This document shows, piece after piece, positions 54,238-64,000 of a stretch of DNA of 64,000 bases. The stretch is from Nothopassalora personata (lineage: Eukaryota > Ascomycota > Dothideomycetes > Mycosphaerellales > Mycosphaerellaceae), in assembly GCA_033816765.1 (NCBI GenBank), contig CM066287.1, positions 4,030,001-4,094,000 of the forward strand. The letters run 5' to 3'. Numbering within the stretch: position 1 is the stretch's first letter; every line of letters starts with the position of its first letter. The notes under the pieces are model-generated. The model searched no databases, was not told where the DNA came from, and was given only the letters and a program-made list of their open reading frames with translations. The translations under genes and the position numbers were made by a program.

Positions 54238-55791
54238 TCAAAGGTCCGACTTGGCAACGAATGGCTCAAGACGCTGCTTCAAATCCTCGACAGTAAGCTC
54301 ACTGCCGTCCCAGTGCTCGAGCTCGGCGTCACCAATCTTCTTTGGTGGGATGAGCACATCACCGGTGACTTGAATTACACCATCCTCAGCGACAGCATCC
54401 TGTACCGCCACAGTAGCGAAGCCGTTGATCTTGATGCTGATGAAGCCTCCGTATCGTCCAATGTCCACGGAGAGGGAACGATCCTTCAGGAACGTCGGAA
54501 GATCGATATGGAATAGACCCTTGCCAGGCAAGTCCTTCCTCGCACCAGCATCATCGTGCTTGTGAGCTTCATAAATTGCATCAGAGTAGAGAGTGGTGTC
54601 GGGAACGACGTGATACTCCAGCAATGCCTTCAAATACTTCTGTCCGTACTGCGAGAATAAGAAAGCGTTGATCTTTGGTCCAAGCTTCTGGAAAGCAAAG
54701 TTGGAAGGCGCGAAAAGGGTGCCACCTGGATGATCGGTTGTGTTCAACTTCTCCAGCAAACCTGAAAGATGTTAGTGTAAAATTCTGACAGAGGGGTCTA
54801 CGAGTAGCCAGCGCGTCGCCTCGAGTCACACGTGTGTCCCATCATAAAGGATTCACTTACCAGTCTTGCCAAGTCCGAGCTCCAGCGTACTGAATTCGCC
54901 CGGGAAGAGGTCGACGATCTCGATGGCACTGGGTGGTGGAAGAATGATGCTGTCCACGCCGTGGATGTAGCCATTCGTGGCGGCGATGTTGATTGCCACG
55001 ATACGGCTGTAGAAGTTGACAGTCAAGCCACGCAAGCCAATCTTGAAAGCAACACGCTGAGGCTCCGGTTGGGAGCTTAGATGCTCGCCCTTCAAGAGGG
55101 TCGGAGCAGTGTGTGTGCTCAAGACACGACCGGCCGGGTAAAGACCCGGAAGGACATGATAAGACAGGATAGCCTTGAGCTGTTCCTTGGACGGCTTCGG
55201 TGCCTTCTCTGGGATCTTCTCGAAGGCTTTATCCGTCGGTGCAAAAACTGTGAAATTGGCCTTGGTGGAGTTCAATGCATCGACGAGGTCATCGTACTCC
55301 GAGATGAGTTTAGCAAGCGTGGTCGTGTACTTGCTGCCCGCAATCAGCTGGTAGATCGTCTCATTAGGCTCGTGGTGGTGCGGTGGGCCGTGTGGAGGAT
55401 GTGGAGGATGTGGAGGGTGATCCTCATCGTCGAAAGACTCAAGAGTATCCTCGAACCATGATTCGACATCGGCAGAGGTCTGACTAAGTTTGTCGCCAAA
55501 CAAACTCGCAGCATCACCTGCCTCGTCGAAAGCATTGTCCAAAGCACTCCTTGCACTAGTCGACAGCTCTTCCCAGGCATTCTTTGACGTCTCGGTCACT
55601 TGCTCAAGGTGCTTTTTCAAGCCCGACAACGCCTCATCCTTGGCTGCACTGGCCTTCTCGACCCAGGCATCGACGGAAGTATGGCCGTGATGATCTTCGA
55701 TGGCGAGATTGGCGAGGACCTCTTCCTGTGGCAACACAAAGGCTGAGCTCAACGCCGCGAGCGGCAGAACGTTAGCAACTTTCATCTTCAA
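54238..55791 (-). CDS. Secreted fasciclin (FAS1) domain protein, two domains
   Basis: Two exons, 55791-54861 and 54761-54238, 484 residues. Signal peptide about 1-18 (a second Met at residue 3 could also start). A charged helical segment (about 40-130) is followed by a His/Pro-rich tract (H-P-P-H-P-P-H-P-P-H-G-P-P-H-H-H, about 135-150). The first FAS1 domain is about 155-300 (A-N-F-T-V-F-A-P-T-D-K-A-F and L-S-Y-H-V-L-P-G, G-Y-I-H-G-V-D-S-I-I-L-P-P); the second is about 305-470 (G-G-T-L-F-A-P-S-N-F-A-F, L-E-Y-H-V-V-P-D, V-L-I-P-P). FAS1 proteins mediate adhesion at cell surfaces. No GPI signal is evident at the C-terminus (A-K-S-D-L), so it is probably secreted or vacuolar. Confidence 0.9.
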
Positions 55792-56479
55792 CGACTAGAG
55801 GATGAACCAACACAAGTGTAATAGAGAGAAGATGAGGATGTGATGTTTAAAAGATGAGAAACAGGTTGCCTACAAGAAAGGAGCACGCAATGTGCATGTC
55901 AGCGAGCGTGCGTGCAAGAGGCGGCGATTGATGACGAAGTTTCGAGCTTCTCCACGCGTCAGAGCACGGCATGTTGTTTGTCCGACTTGCGATCACGAAT
56001 CAACACAAAACCCTTGTTATACACATGGATTGTTCTCGATGGACATGCACAGCCCTTATTTAGTGAAAACGGATTTCCACACCAAACTGCGGTGGGGGGG
56101 CTGGATTCAGATTTCAACATTAGAGTGAAAAAGTGGCACTGAACTGTTCGCAGAGCGCGCGACATTCGAACGCTCGACTACTACTTGTTTATAGGAATAG
56201 TGCGCGAGATATTGTTGATGAAAGAGTCGCAACTATGGTGGTCTTCTCTAGCTCCGGCTAGCGTGTTTTCACTTATGTTGTACTCAATTCGCCGATCGAG
56301 TGAGGAAGCCAGGGTCGCTGAACGATCCATGCACATTAATCATCAAAATCCTGCGTAAAGACAGAGTGTAATCGTGAGAATATGTACCAAACTTCCCAGT
56401 GCTCGACCGCCGTCCAAATACCCAGGGAAGCAAGGTGGAGAACAGGGGCAGCTACGATCCATCTGCAATGCCGAATCAT
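55792..56479. other. Intergenic with MITE copy 2
   Basis: Fasciclin promoter on the left, MITE copy 2 at 56062-56273, 3' flank of the DUF2235 gene on the right. Nothing else recognised. Confidence 0.5.
56062..56273. mobile_element. MITE copy 2 (212 bp)
   Basis: Same 9-bp terminal inverted repeat (AGTGAAAAC/GTTTTCACT) and same internal order as copy 1 at 28907-29125, including AAAGAGTCGCAACTATG and CTAGCTCCGGCTAGCGTG or close variants. Same orientation as copy 1. Non-coding. Confidence 0.75.
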
Positions 56480-58093
56480 CTACAATTCATCGTGTCCATC
56501 GACCACAGGTTCCTCCTTCGCGGCAGTAATGTTGTCCAGCTGTTGCAGTATGCTACTTGGACACAAGGACCTCCCAAGACCCTGCCTGGTGCCAAAGCGA
56601 GGCTCGCCGCCTGAGTCCATGGATACAATCATGATTTTGGCCGGCATCGTGTATTCTGGTATATCAACTTCACGCTTCCTCCAATGAATCCTCTGGCCTG
56701 GGACTATGGGCTTGTAGTCCAAGCGATCGAGCGACGGAGGGTTCCAATTCTTCAAACGGTCCTTGCGGATACGAACCATTGGATGCATGGACTCGTTCGT
56801 CGCGCCCAGTCTACCACTGCCAGCATCTTTACCATATTGACCAGGGGTGCGTACGGCCGTGCCAAGTAACCTGAAGAAGGTGCCCGTCCAGCCAGCAAAA
56901 TTGTCCACTATCTTACCACAACCCCAGCCATCTGGGACGCGATTCTGTTCAAGAGCATGCGCGTGCTCCTTTACTATGTTCCTGATAGCGCCATCCTCGA
57001 AAGTCAGCATGTCAGAGAGGTTATCAATCTGTTATCGAGTAAGTCCACGATGTCATGAACAACGATAGTCTTGGGAAACCGACCATCCAGGCAAGCGTAT
57101 TTGCTCCGATCTGACTGCGATCAGTGTCCTTCAAAGGCTCCTCTGTCTGCCCGCCAATATTACTATGCACCCCAGGGAACCAACATTGCTGAAGGTCTAC
57201 AGCTGGACCACCGTCGACTTTGTGCCAAAGTGTTGGTGGGAAGGTCAACCGCTTCTCGTCCAGTGCTAATGCCTGGAATGCATAGTCGATGTCTGCGAGC
57301 AGTCGCATTAGTGCTGCACTGAACAGCGGGTGTCCTGACTTACTGCTTGATACTGATGTGTCGTGGAATTCGTATTTTCTGTTCAGACCAATGTTGAACC
57401 TCTGTAGCCAGCTCACTACTGGCCATCTCGGTACGCCCTGCACTCAATGTCAGCGATAACAGGTCATTGCCCGCCGAGTAGCACATACAAGGGCTCCGAC
57501 TGTGTCCCAAACTCCAACAACCTTGACCTGTATATTCTCCAGCTTCAGCTGGTCTTTATTGTCTCTGTACCAAGCTGCTTCCTGGAATGGCTTTTTGTTG
57601 TCTCGAGCTCTCCAGGCCGCCCACATGGAGTGGAACTGGTTCATATTGACGGCAGACAAGATGCCGACATTTGATACTAGAGCAGCAGCCGACCGGACAG
57701 TAAAAGCTCCTCGCGAGAATCCGAGGAAAAACAGCTCATCATTCGGCTCATAGTTGTTGGCAATGAAATCGTATATTTCAGTCACATCGTGGTCCAGCCC
57801 CCAGCCGAGACCACCTGTACCATTTAGTAGCTACAGTGACCATCGAGGCGCCACTTACCATAGAGTGCCTTTTGCGTTGCAAGGTCTCCGCTGCCGAGTC
57901 CAGAGTGATATGAGACTATCTGCTTCACGAGCCCATTCTTCGCATCAAGTCCATTGGGAGCAATTGCCCTTGCTATCTTGGCCACGTTGGACGGTGGTGT
58001 GCTTTCGCCCTGATCAGATGCCAGCCAAGTGCCATCACAACAGATTATTATCCTCTTGTAGCTGGCTAGATGAGATGCCGAGGTTTCTGCCAT
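56480..58093 (-). CDS. DUF2235 alpha/beta-hydrolase-like protein
   Basis: Four exons: 58093-57859, 57814-57489, 57437-57084, 57028-56480 (boundary of the last about one base uncertain); about 487 residues. N-terminal I-I-I-C-C-D-G-T-W (about 15-23) and S-N-V-A-K-I-A-R are the family start, G-G-L-G-W-G-L-D crosses intron 1, and the nucleophile elbow G-F-S-R-G-A-F-T-V-R is in exon 2. V-G-V-W-D-T-V-G-A-L supplies the catalytic-acid strand and W-F-P-G-V-H-S-N-I-G-G the region of the catalytic histidine. DUF2235 is related to the Tle1 phospholipase effectors of bacterial type VI secretion; fungal members are numerous and mostly uncharacterised. A lipase/esterase role is therefore only likely. No signal peptide. 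Confidence 0.9.
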
Positions 58094-59758
58094 TGTATCA
58101 TTGAAAGTTAAGAATCAGCTTGAGCGAGCGAGCCGTCCGGGGCCGTCAGGAGGAAGTACACGAGAGCAACCCAATATATCAACCAAGGTCTTGTAGCTGA
58201 AGACATGTTACGGGAGAGCTGAGCCAGCTGTATCATCGTATGCGGCTGGCTGCATCACTTTACTAAATGTGGACTGACCGCCTGATTTGCATGTGAACGG
58301 CTTTTGCTCGTCCAGAGTCTGATGAGCGCCCACCTCTACCCACAGCTCATCAGCGATGTTATGCGTGTGCGTGTCTATTGGTCTGATTCATTCATTGAAA
58401 GTCAGCGTGGCGGAAATATGTTGTGACATGTTACACGAACCAACATCGTGGGCAAGGGTATACATGCACAGAGCTGGTAAGCAAAGCCTTGGCATGTAGC
58501 GTTTGCCCATCCATCAAAACAACCACGCGGTGTCGATGCTGGTCTCGGCAGCCATGCGTTGATCCATCCAGTCTAGAAGCTTGTTTCCTTGACGGCAACG
58601 CCAAATATAAGCTGGCAGGGACCGTCGAGCTGTCTACTGCGACGCCCCTCGTCGGCTTGGCGCTGTCGTTTAGCGAGTATGCACACTGGACCAGTCTAGA
58701 GCCTGGACATAGTGGCTAACACCACCAGTTACCAACGTATGGCTTGGCAGCTCGCAGATGTCGCTTCAAGTAGAGCCACCAGCTTGCAATGAGGAAGAGT
58801 GGCACCACCGCTTTCTGGCCTGAGTATGAGTATCGAGACCCTGTACCCTGGCGCCAGAAAGGCATTGACAAGAATGCAATTGTGACAGCACGAAAGTACT
58901 TATGGGTCGCGCAGGCGAAGTCATTCGCGAATGCCATTGACATCTGCCAGTGGCCTTCACGAGGTTTTGGCGGTTTCCAGTAGTGCTGAAAGGAATGGAC
59001 TGCGGCTCATGCTCAAGCGATGCAGAATGATTAAACTCGCAGCCACGAAGTCTCGCTCTCGTAGATCTATTCGTGCTCTTCGCATTGAATTGGCGTGTCG
59101 GTAGGCTCGGGATAACTCTCGCGCCGCACACATCAAAGTGAATGGCAGCATCGCGGCCTGTCGCCCCATGACCTGAATGAACCGTTCGTGCCGCTGTTTG
59201 AAAATCTTTGGGTACACGCACCTTCTTCGAATACTTTGGACGATGGAATCAGTGCACATGCGGCCAGGTCCGAGATCTCTGGATGGAGTGTCTCAACCTC
59301 GAAGCATCATTAGCCATCTGGTGTTTGATGTCTCGTGATGAAGTGAGGTGAAGAGCCTGACACTTGCATGATCAGAACCAAAACACCCGCCATGAGGCTC
59401 ACCAGACCGGCGACGCGGTAATTCCTACCCTACATCCAGCAGAATCGTTCGCAAGGTTGTGGTGGTTCGTCGAATCGTGTGACCGAGGGCTAGCAGTCCT
59501 TGCTCTGCTGAACCATTCATTAACCTCAGTCGTCGGGAACAGCATCGTACACATGCTCAGCTTCTGCTGACACGTGCCGTGACTGGAGTAACAACCTTAC
59601 TTCTGCATCAATGAATGTATATAGAACAACGACATAGCTGCAAGCAAAGGGTATATGTGCCGTGAGGCTCCCCGATCTTTGTCCAGAACGCCGGTACAAG
59701 TCAACAACCCACCCATATATGTCAATCACTTCGCTTTATCTTAGGAACTCTCCTGATT
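58094..59758. other. Gene-poor interval
   Basis: 1.67 kb with only short overlapping ORFs on both strands (for example 151 codons at 59221-58766) without motifs. No repeat or RNA gene recognised. Confidence 0.5.
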
Positions 59759-60308
59759 TTATCCCATTCGTCGTTCCAGATGCTCTACACGAGCTCGGAA
59801 GCCACGAACAATTTCTCGAATGCGCTTGATCTTGTCGAATTCGGTCTCCAACTCGTCGATTTGTTGTAGTATAGCTCGGAAGCGTGCGATCTCGTTGTCG
59901 GCCATCTGGATGGCATTGCCGGAGCGATCGTATTGGGCCTGTGTCGCGATTTCCGTCGCGCGGTTGAGCTGTGTCAAAGGTCAGGCAGGCGTTCTTTGCT
60001 AGCAGTGAGAATAGCGTTCGCGACGACCCCACCTGTTCAAGACGCTGCGAGATGGCTTGCATGACGCGATCAAAATGTCGCGACAGTAGTTGGAGACTGC
60101 CCGGATCGAGCAACAGCCTGCCCTGGCTGCTGGCCTGCGATCCGGCGGAGCTCCGCGCCTGGGAGTGTGCCAGCTGCTGGTGCTGGCGGAGCGTGGCGAC
60201 ATCTTGTGCCGACAGACCCAGCCGGTTGTCTGCGACTGACGTCGACGCGGACGGCGACGCTGCTGCCGCCGCTGCTGCTGGAGGCGATCGATGGGAGGAC
60301 GAAGGCAT
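59759..60308 (-). CDS. Small coiled-coil protein, BLOC-1 subunit-like (CNL1/Cappuccino type)
   Basis: Two exons, 60308-60033 and about 59968-59759, 161 residues, phase-0 intron joining R-L-E-Q to L-N-R-A-T. The N-terminus is Ser/Ala-rich and disordered (eight alanines near residue 11). R-L-G-L-S-A-Q-D-V-A-T-L-R, the block L-L-L-D-P-G-S-L-Q-L-L-S-R-H-F-D-R-V and an uninterrupted heptad coiled coil (about 70-161) resemble fungal BLOC-1 complex subunits that act in endosome maturation. The subunit assignment is tentative; another short coiled-coil adaptor is possible. Confidence 0.6.
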
Positions 60309-61863
60309 CGGTCACTGGCACGGCGGCCGGCGCCATATCAGCACTCTCGAGGACCCCGGCTGCTGATACGGATGCTGCAGTTGATGCGTGTGCGTGTGTT
60401 GGTGCTGCGGTTCGTCCAACGCATCGCCGCGAACGTGGCAGCAACACGACTACGGTGGTTCTGATTATTATTGAAATTGGATGTCAGAGATCAGCTTGCA
60501 TGGCATCGACTCTCTGCAACGTCGCACAGAGCAGCCCGCGGCTTTCTAGTCTCAAGACCATTGCAGGTCCTGGAAGACCTCTGTCGCTTGACAAAATGAA
60601 AGTTTCAACACGCCCTGGCGCGCGCTAGGCACAGCACTGGCACTAGATCGCTCAGCTCCACCGCCGTGTTGCTGTTCACGCCCCTACGGCTGCCACCTCA
60701 GCATCTTCTTCACGCAGCGTCAACTCACATTGTGCTCGATACGCTCGCGCCATCAACGCATATCTGTCGTGCGCACTCCTCCAGGAACACCGTGCACGTG
60801 CTCGGGTAGCACAAGCTTTGTTCCAAGGTTGTGCTTCCGACTTGATATGTCCAACAAGGTTCTCCTCACAATTTGCCGCTAACAGCGACCACCGGGATAG
60901 CTGGTGCTGGAGTCGGCATTTCAGCCCAACCGCCATCAGTATGTGCAAGTCACCTTGCGTTTGTGTCTTCACCAACATCGGTTAAATACTCAGTGCACTG
61001 GGCATGACTACACTGGCTTGTTTGACTCCTGGGAAGCGGAACGCCCATTACAAGTTACAAGCGAAGAATGGGAAAATCGCCGTTTATGTTCGCAGTGTTA
61101 TTTAATGACATCAGCTCAGATGCAGCGCCTTCTGTATCGTCTCTATCGTCGTGTAATAGCCAATATGGCTACTCTCTGTCCCCTTGAGCAATCCAGGTGG
61201 CAAAAGAGACACACCTATATTCATAGCGGACGGACATATTCGGCGCGCGAGACTAAGCTCCTCGTGCTGGACGACAGTGTTAACATCGCGCAACGGGGAA
61301 ATATCGCGTCACAACCGAAGGTTTGCATCGAGTGGTGGTAGGTCGTGGCGCTATGGCAGACACTGGCGTCCGGCAGATCGGCCTCTGGAGCTCTCCAAGG
61401 CATACTGAGCAGCTCTCTTCTCTCGTTGCCGGTATTCGTCACGCGTAGGAAGGAGCTTGCCGACTTGTCCATGGAGGAAATGGTTTTTACATCCATGATC
61501 CGCAGCAGGTACCCAGCCAATTACTGTCAATTCAATGGCTTTGCTCTGTTGCGTCCTATCGTTGACCACGCAGCCAGGATGACTTTGAAGAGCTTGACGC
61601 ATGAAAGCTAAGAGAAGAATCATGAGAGCCACGTGCAGCACTTCTGCCAATGCCCAGACGACGTCTCCCTATCCTGAGGCAGGCGTCCGACGACTGCGGC
61701 TTCGTCGCCGCCCCATGAGGTCTGGATCATGGTGTGATTACCTTTGGGCCCTTTTCCATGAATCGATCTGACTTGACCTTTTCGAAAGCAGCATGTATTC
61801 ATCAGAGGCTTGGGATCTTTGACACTTCATCGATCTCTCTTAGACCGGGAGAGGACCTGGGAT
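60309..61863. other. Gene-poor interval
   Basis: 1.56 kb upstream of the coiled-coil gene and downstream of PIN4. Small ORFs on both strands have no motif; no repeat recognised. Confidence 0.5.
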
Positions 61864-62283
61864 CTATTTCCCTCCCTCAAGCATGATGATATGGTAGCCC
61901 TCCGTAGTCTTGCACTCAGTCCAGACCGGCTTGGCGGTAGTCGATGGCTGTAACAACACTGCTGCCTCCCAAAACTCAGGAAGTAGGCTATCCTTTGTCT
62001 TCCATCCAAGGCTTCCTGATGCTATGTTAGTAAGTGTGCTCTACACGTCCATCGGAAGATACTCACCACCCGCTCTGGCCTTGTCCTCTGAGAATTCTCG
62101 AGCCACATCATCGAACTTGCCCCCATCGTTCAGCTTCGCTAAAGCCTCTTCCTTCTTCGAGTGCTTTGCACAGAGAATGTGGCGAGCGTTGATTTGTTGG
62201 TATCCGTCCTTCTTTCCTTTCTTGGCCTTGTCGTTATCGCCGGCGTCCTTGCCTTTACCTTTGTCCTTGCCTTTGGGCGCCAT
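61864..62283 (-). CDS. PIN4: Parvulin-type peptidyl-prolyl isomerase PIN4 (Par14)
   Basis: Exons 62283-62067 and 62015-61864, 122 residues. The start at 62283 gives the usual Lys/Gly/Asp-rich leader (MAPKGKDKGKGKD); an in-frame ATG 12 codons upstream is less likely. The parvulin domain has A-R-H-I-L-C-A-K-H-S-K-K, F-D-D-V-A-R-E-F-S-E-D-K-A-R-A-G-G, then after the intron S-L-G-W-K and V-W-T-E-C-K-T-T-E-G-Y-H-I-I-M. Unlike Pin1 it lacks a WW domain and the phosphate-binding basic cluster. Par14 proteins act in ribosome biogenesis and chromatin. Divergent from the AlkB gene with 298 bp between starts. Confidence 0.94.
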
Positions 62284-62581
62284 TTCGCCTGCTACGGGGC
62301 TGTCTCTGGGGCGAACCAAAGATCAAAGTGAAGTCAGGTTGGCCTTACCCGAAGAAGTCCAATGTGTGTGTTCGTCGGAGCCCTTAAGCAGCAAGGGCGA
62401 CTTGGGAAAGCGGGGCGCTGACTAAACTGGAGTTCGCAGGGTCGCTCTTGCGTGCACAACACTTTCTTCCTTTCTAATTCGGCGTGTGAATGAAGCCGCA
62501 TTTGCTACAAGGATGGTATACTCCAACTTCGATCCGCCACTACCATCAGTACCTTGACCGCCAACAGGCGCTCAAATCACC

Positions 62582-63253
62582 ATGGAAAACCACAAGATCC
62601 CCGACGTCGTCGACACCATGTACTACGTTCCGAACTTCATCACAACAGATGAAGAGAAGTACATACTGGAAAAGATACCCGCAAACCGCTGGATCACCCT
62701 CTCACACCGCCGCCTACAAGCTGTGCCTACGACTCTCACCGCCAACAATACCTTATTAAACTCAGCACTGCCAGCCTGGCTGACGCATCCTATCCTGCCT
62801 CGCTTTAAAGCTTTGGGTCTTTTCTCAGATGCTCCGCATGGCGTGAATCACTGCCTCATCAACGAGTATCTACCAGGACAAGGGATTATGCCGCATGAAG
62901 ATGGTGCGGCTTACCATCCGGTTGTTGCCACTGTCAGCCTGGGTGGCACTGTTGTCCTGGATGTTGCAGAGAAAGATGGCCCAGGCAATTGGAGAGTTGT
63001 GCAGGAGCCTCGGAGTTTACTCGTCACCACTGACAAGGCGTATACTGATACTTTGCACGGCATTGGAAGCATTCTTGTCGATGAGGAGCTGAACCACGGC
63101 ACTGTCGCGAACTGGCACCTGCTGGAGGATCGAGAATCACTTGCCGCTAATGGAGGGAGGAATGAGAGGGAGACGAGAATCAGCCTGACTTTTAGAGACG
63201 TGAAGAAGGTTTCGACAATCGGAAGCAAGCTATTTGGGAAGGCCAGGAGCTGA
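62582..63253 (+). CDS. ALKBH6: AlkB-type Fe(II)/2-oxoglutarate dioxygenase (ALKBH6-like)
   Basis: 223 residues, one exon, start ACCATGG. The N-terminal Y-Y-V-P-N-F-I-T-T-D-E-E and W-I-T-L-S-H-R-R-L-Q are typical of ALKBH6. N-H-C-L-I-N-E-Y-L-P-G-Q-G-I-M-P-H-E-D-G carries the H-x-D iron ligands, L-H-G-I a later position, and R-I-S-L-T-F-R the 2-oxoglutarate-binding arginines. The third ligand is probably the His in H-G-I. The substrate of ALKBH6 proteins is unsettled (RNA or alkylated nucleic acids). Its stop is 114 bp from that of the superoxide dismutase gene. Confidence 0.9.
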   Translation: MENHKIPDVVDTMYYVPNFITTDEEKYILEKIPANRWITLSHRRLQAVPTTLTANNTLLNSALPAWLTHPILPRFKALGLFSDAPHGVNHCLINEYLPGQGIMPHEDGAAYHPVVATVSLGGTVVLDVAEKDGPGNWRVVQEPRSLLVTTDKAYTDTLHGIGSILVDEELNHGTVANWHLLEDRESLAANGGRNERETRISLTFRDVKKVSTIGSKLFGKARS

Positions 63254-63367
63254 TGCATCACCAAGACATGCACCTCGTGTGCCATTCTGCCAAAACTATT
63301 GCTGTTCTAACGCTGGCCCAGCAATGCTGGGAGGTACTACGACCTACCAACATCATCCAGCACTCGC

Positions 63368-63988
63368 CTACTTGGCCTGCGAGAAGCGCTGCTTGGCGAA
63401 GTCCCAGTTCACGACGCTCCAGAAAGCCTTGATGTAATCAGGGCGGCGGTTTTGGTACTTGAGGTAGTACGCGTGCTCCCAGACATCCAAAGCGACGATG
63501 GGGAAGCCCTTCGCGCCAGCCACGCTCTCTCCCATCAATGGACTGTCCTGATTTGCCGTGGTAACGATCTTCAATGTGCCGTTCTGGCTGACAAGCCAGG
63601 CCCAACCCGAGCCGAATACAGTGGTTGCCGCCTTCTCGAAGTTCGCTTTGAAGTCTTCAACACTGCCGAAGTCCTTCTTGATGGCTGCCTCGAGATCACC
63701 GTCCAGTGAGGTGCCTTGCTTGAGGTTCTTCCAGAAGAAGCTGTGGTTCGAGTGGCCACCGGCGTTGTTACGGACGCCTTTAAGCTTGTCCTGTGGGACT
63801 TGGTCGAGCTTCCTAACAAGATCGTCCACGTCGAGGGTGTTGAGCTGGCTGTGCTCCTTGAGAAGGTTGTTTAGGTTGTTCACATAGGTCTGGTGGTGCT
63901 TCGAGTGATGGATCTCCATGGTCTGCTTGTCGAAGTGTGGCTCGAGGGCATCGTAGCTGTAGCCCAGCTGGGGCAGAGAGTACGCCAT
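63368..63988 (-). CDS. Manganese superoxide dismutase, bacterial SodA-like
   Basis: 206 residues, one open frame ending at 63368, starting [17 protein letters not shown]. Metal ligands are seen in the usual places: His in E-I-H-H-S-K-H-H (about 27), His in N-N-A-G-G-H-S-N-H (about 81), and D-V-W-E-H (Asp about 168, His about 172). G-G-H-x-N-H, G-S-G-W-A-W-L and Q-D-S-P-L-M-G fit the Mn type. The protein begins directly with the mature domain, so there is no mitochondrial presequence unless an upstream exon lies beyond the window edge, 12 bp away. Wording of the N-terminus and of [21 protein letters not shown] resembles enterobacterial SodA more than mitochondrial fungal SOD2. It converts superoxide to hydrogen peroxide. 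Confidence 0.92.
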   Translation of the reverse strand: MAYSLPQLGYSYDALEPHFDKQTMEIHHSKHHQTYVNNLNNLLKEHSQLNTLDVDDLVRKLDQVPQDKLKGVRNNAGGHSNHSFFWKNLKQGTSLDGDLEAAIKKDFGSVEDFKANFEKAATTVFGSGWAWLVSQNGTLKIVTTANQDSPLMGESVAGAKGFPIVALDVWEHAYYLKYQNRRPDYIKAFWSVVNWDFAKQRFSQAK

Positions 63989-64000
63989 TGTGTTGTTCTG

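Overview
This is nuclear DNA of a filamentous ascomycete. The gene models carry short (about 45-190 nt) GT..AG introns with CTAAC/CTGAC-type branch sites, and genes such as MIC60, ERV41, GPI11, TIM9, ARP2, a Sac7-type RhoGAP, a SUN-family wall protein, CRY-DASH and a translin are typical of Pezizomycotina. A Dothideomycete is my best guess from general protein flavour, but that is inference.

Left third (1-15,997): a retrotransposon nest. The main object is a Ty1/Copia element on the minus strand (733-15,992). It has 206-bp LTRs, a perfect 5-bp target duplication (CTATT), a half-tRNA(iMet)-type primer-binding site and a polypurine tract. Its gag, protease, integrase, RT and RNase H are readable but full of stop codons created by CpA-to-TpA (RIP) mutation. 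Two later, un-RIPed insertions sit in it: a 761-bp sequence with a 13-bp target duplication (3822-4582), and an almost pristine chromodomain Ty3/Gypsy element (chromovirus, 6433-13,732). The Gypsy element's two 184-bp LTRs differ at one base, and its gag and pol are joined by a convincing -1 frameshift signal. Another LTR element probably runs off the left edge.

Right two thirds (16,000-64,000): ordinary, fairly dense gene space with 23 genes supported by motif and exon structure and one GH5 endoglucanase pseudogene. Functions include protein N-terminal methylation (TAE1), Baeyer-Villiger type oxidation, cristae organisation (MIC60), amine oxidation, ER-Golgi cycling (ERV41), cell-wall/GPI proteins, Rho regulation, mitochondrial import (TIM9), translin, GPI anchor synthesis (GPI11), an extradiol-dioxygenase-like VOC protein, a mitoribosomal mS38/COX24 protein, a peroxiredoxin-like protein, ARP2, a SUN protein, an ATP-grasp enzyme, CRY-DASH, a fasciclin protein, a DUF2235 hydrolase, a BLOC-1-like coiled coil, parvulin PIN4, an AlkB homologue and a Mn superoxide dismutase that looks bacterial. 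The genes do not form one pathway; many are convergent or divergent pairs with very short spacers. Gene-poor stretches (about 44.9-48.5 kb, 49.9-51.3 kb, 58.1-59.7 kb and 60.3-61.9 kb) hold the pseudogene, a tRNA-like fragment or nothing recognisable, and two copies of one miniature inverted-repeat element lie elsewhere at 28.9 and 56.1 kb.

Exon boundaries were deduced by hand from splice consensus, phase and protein continuity and may be off by a base in places.
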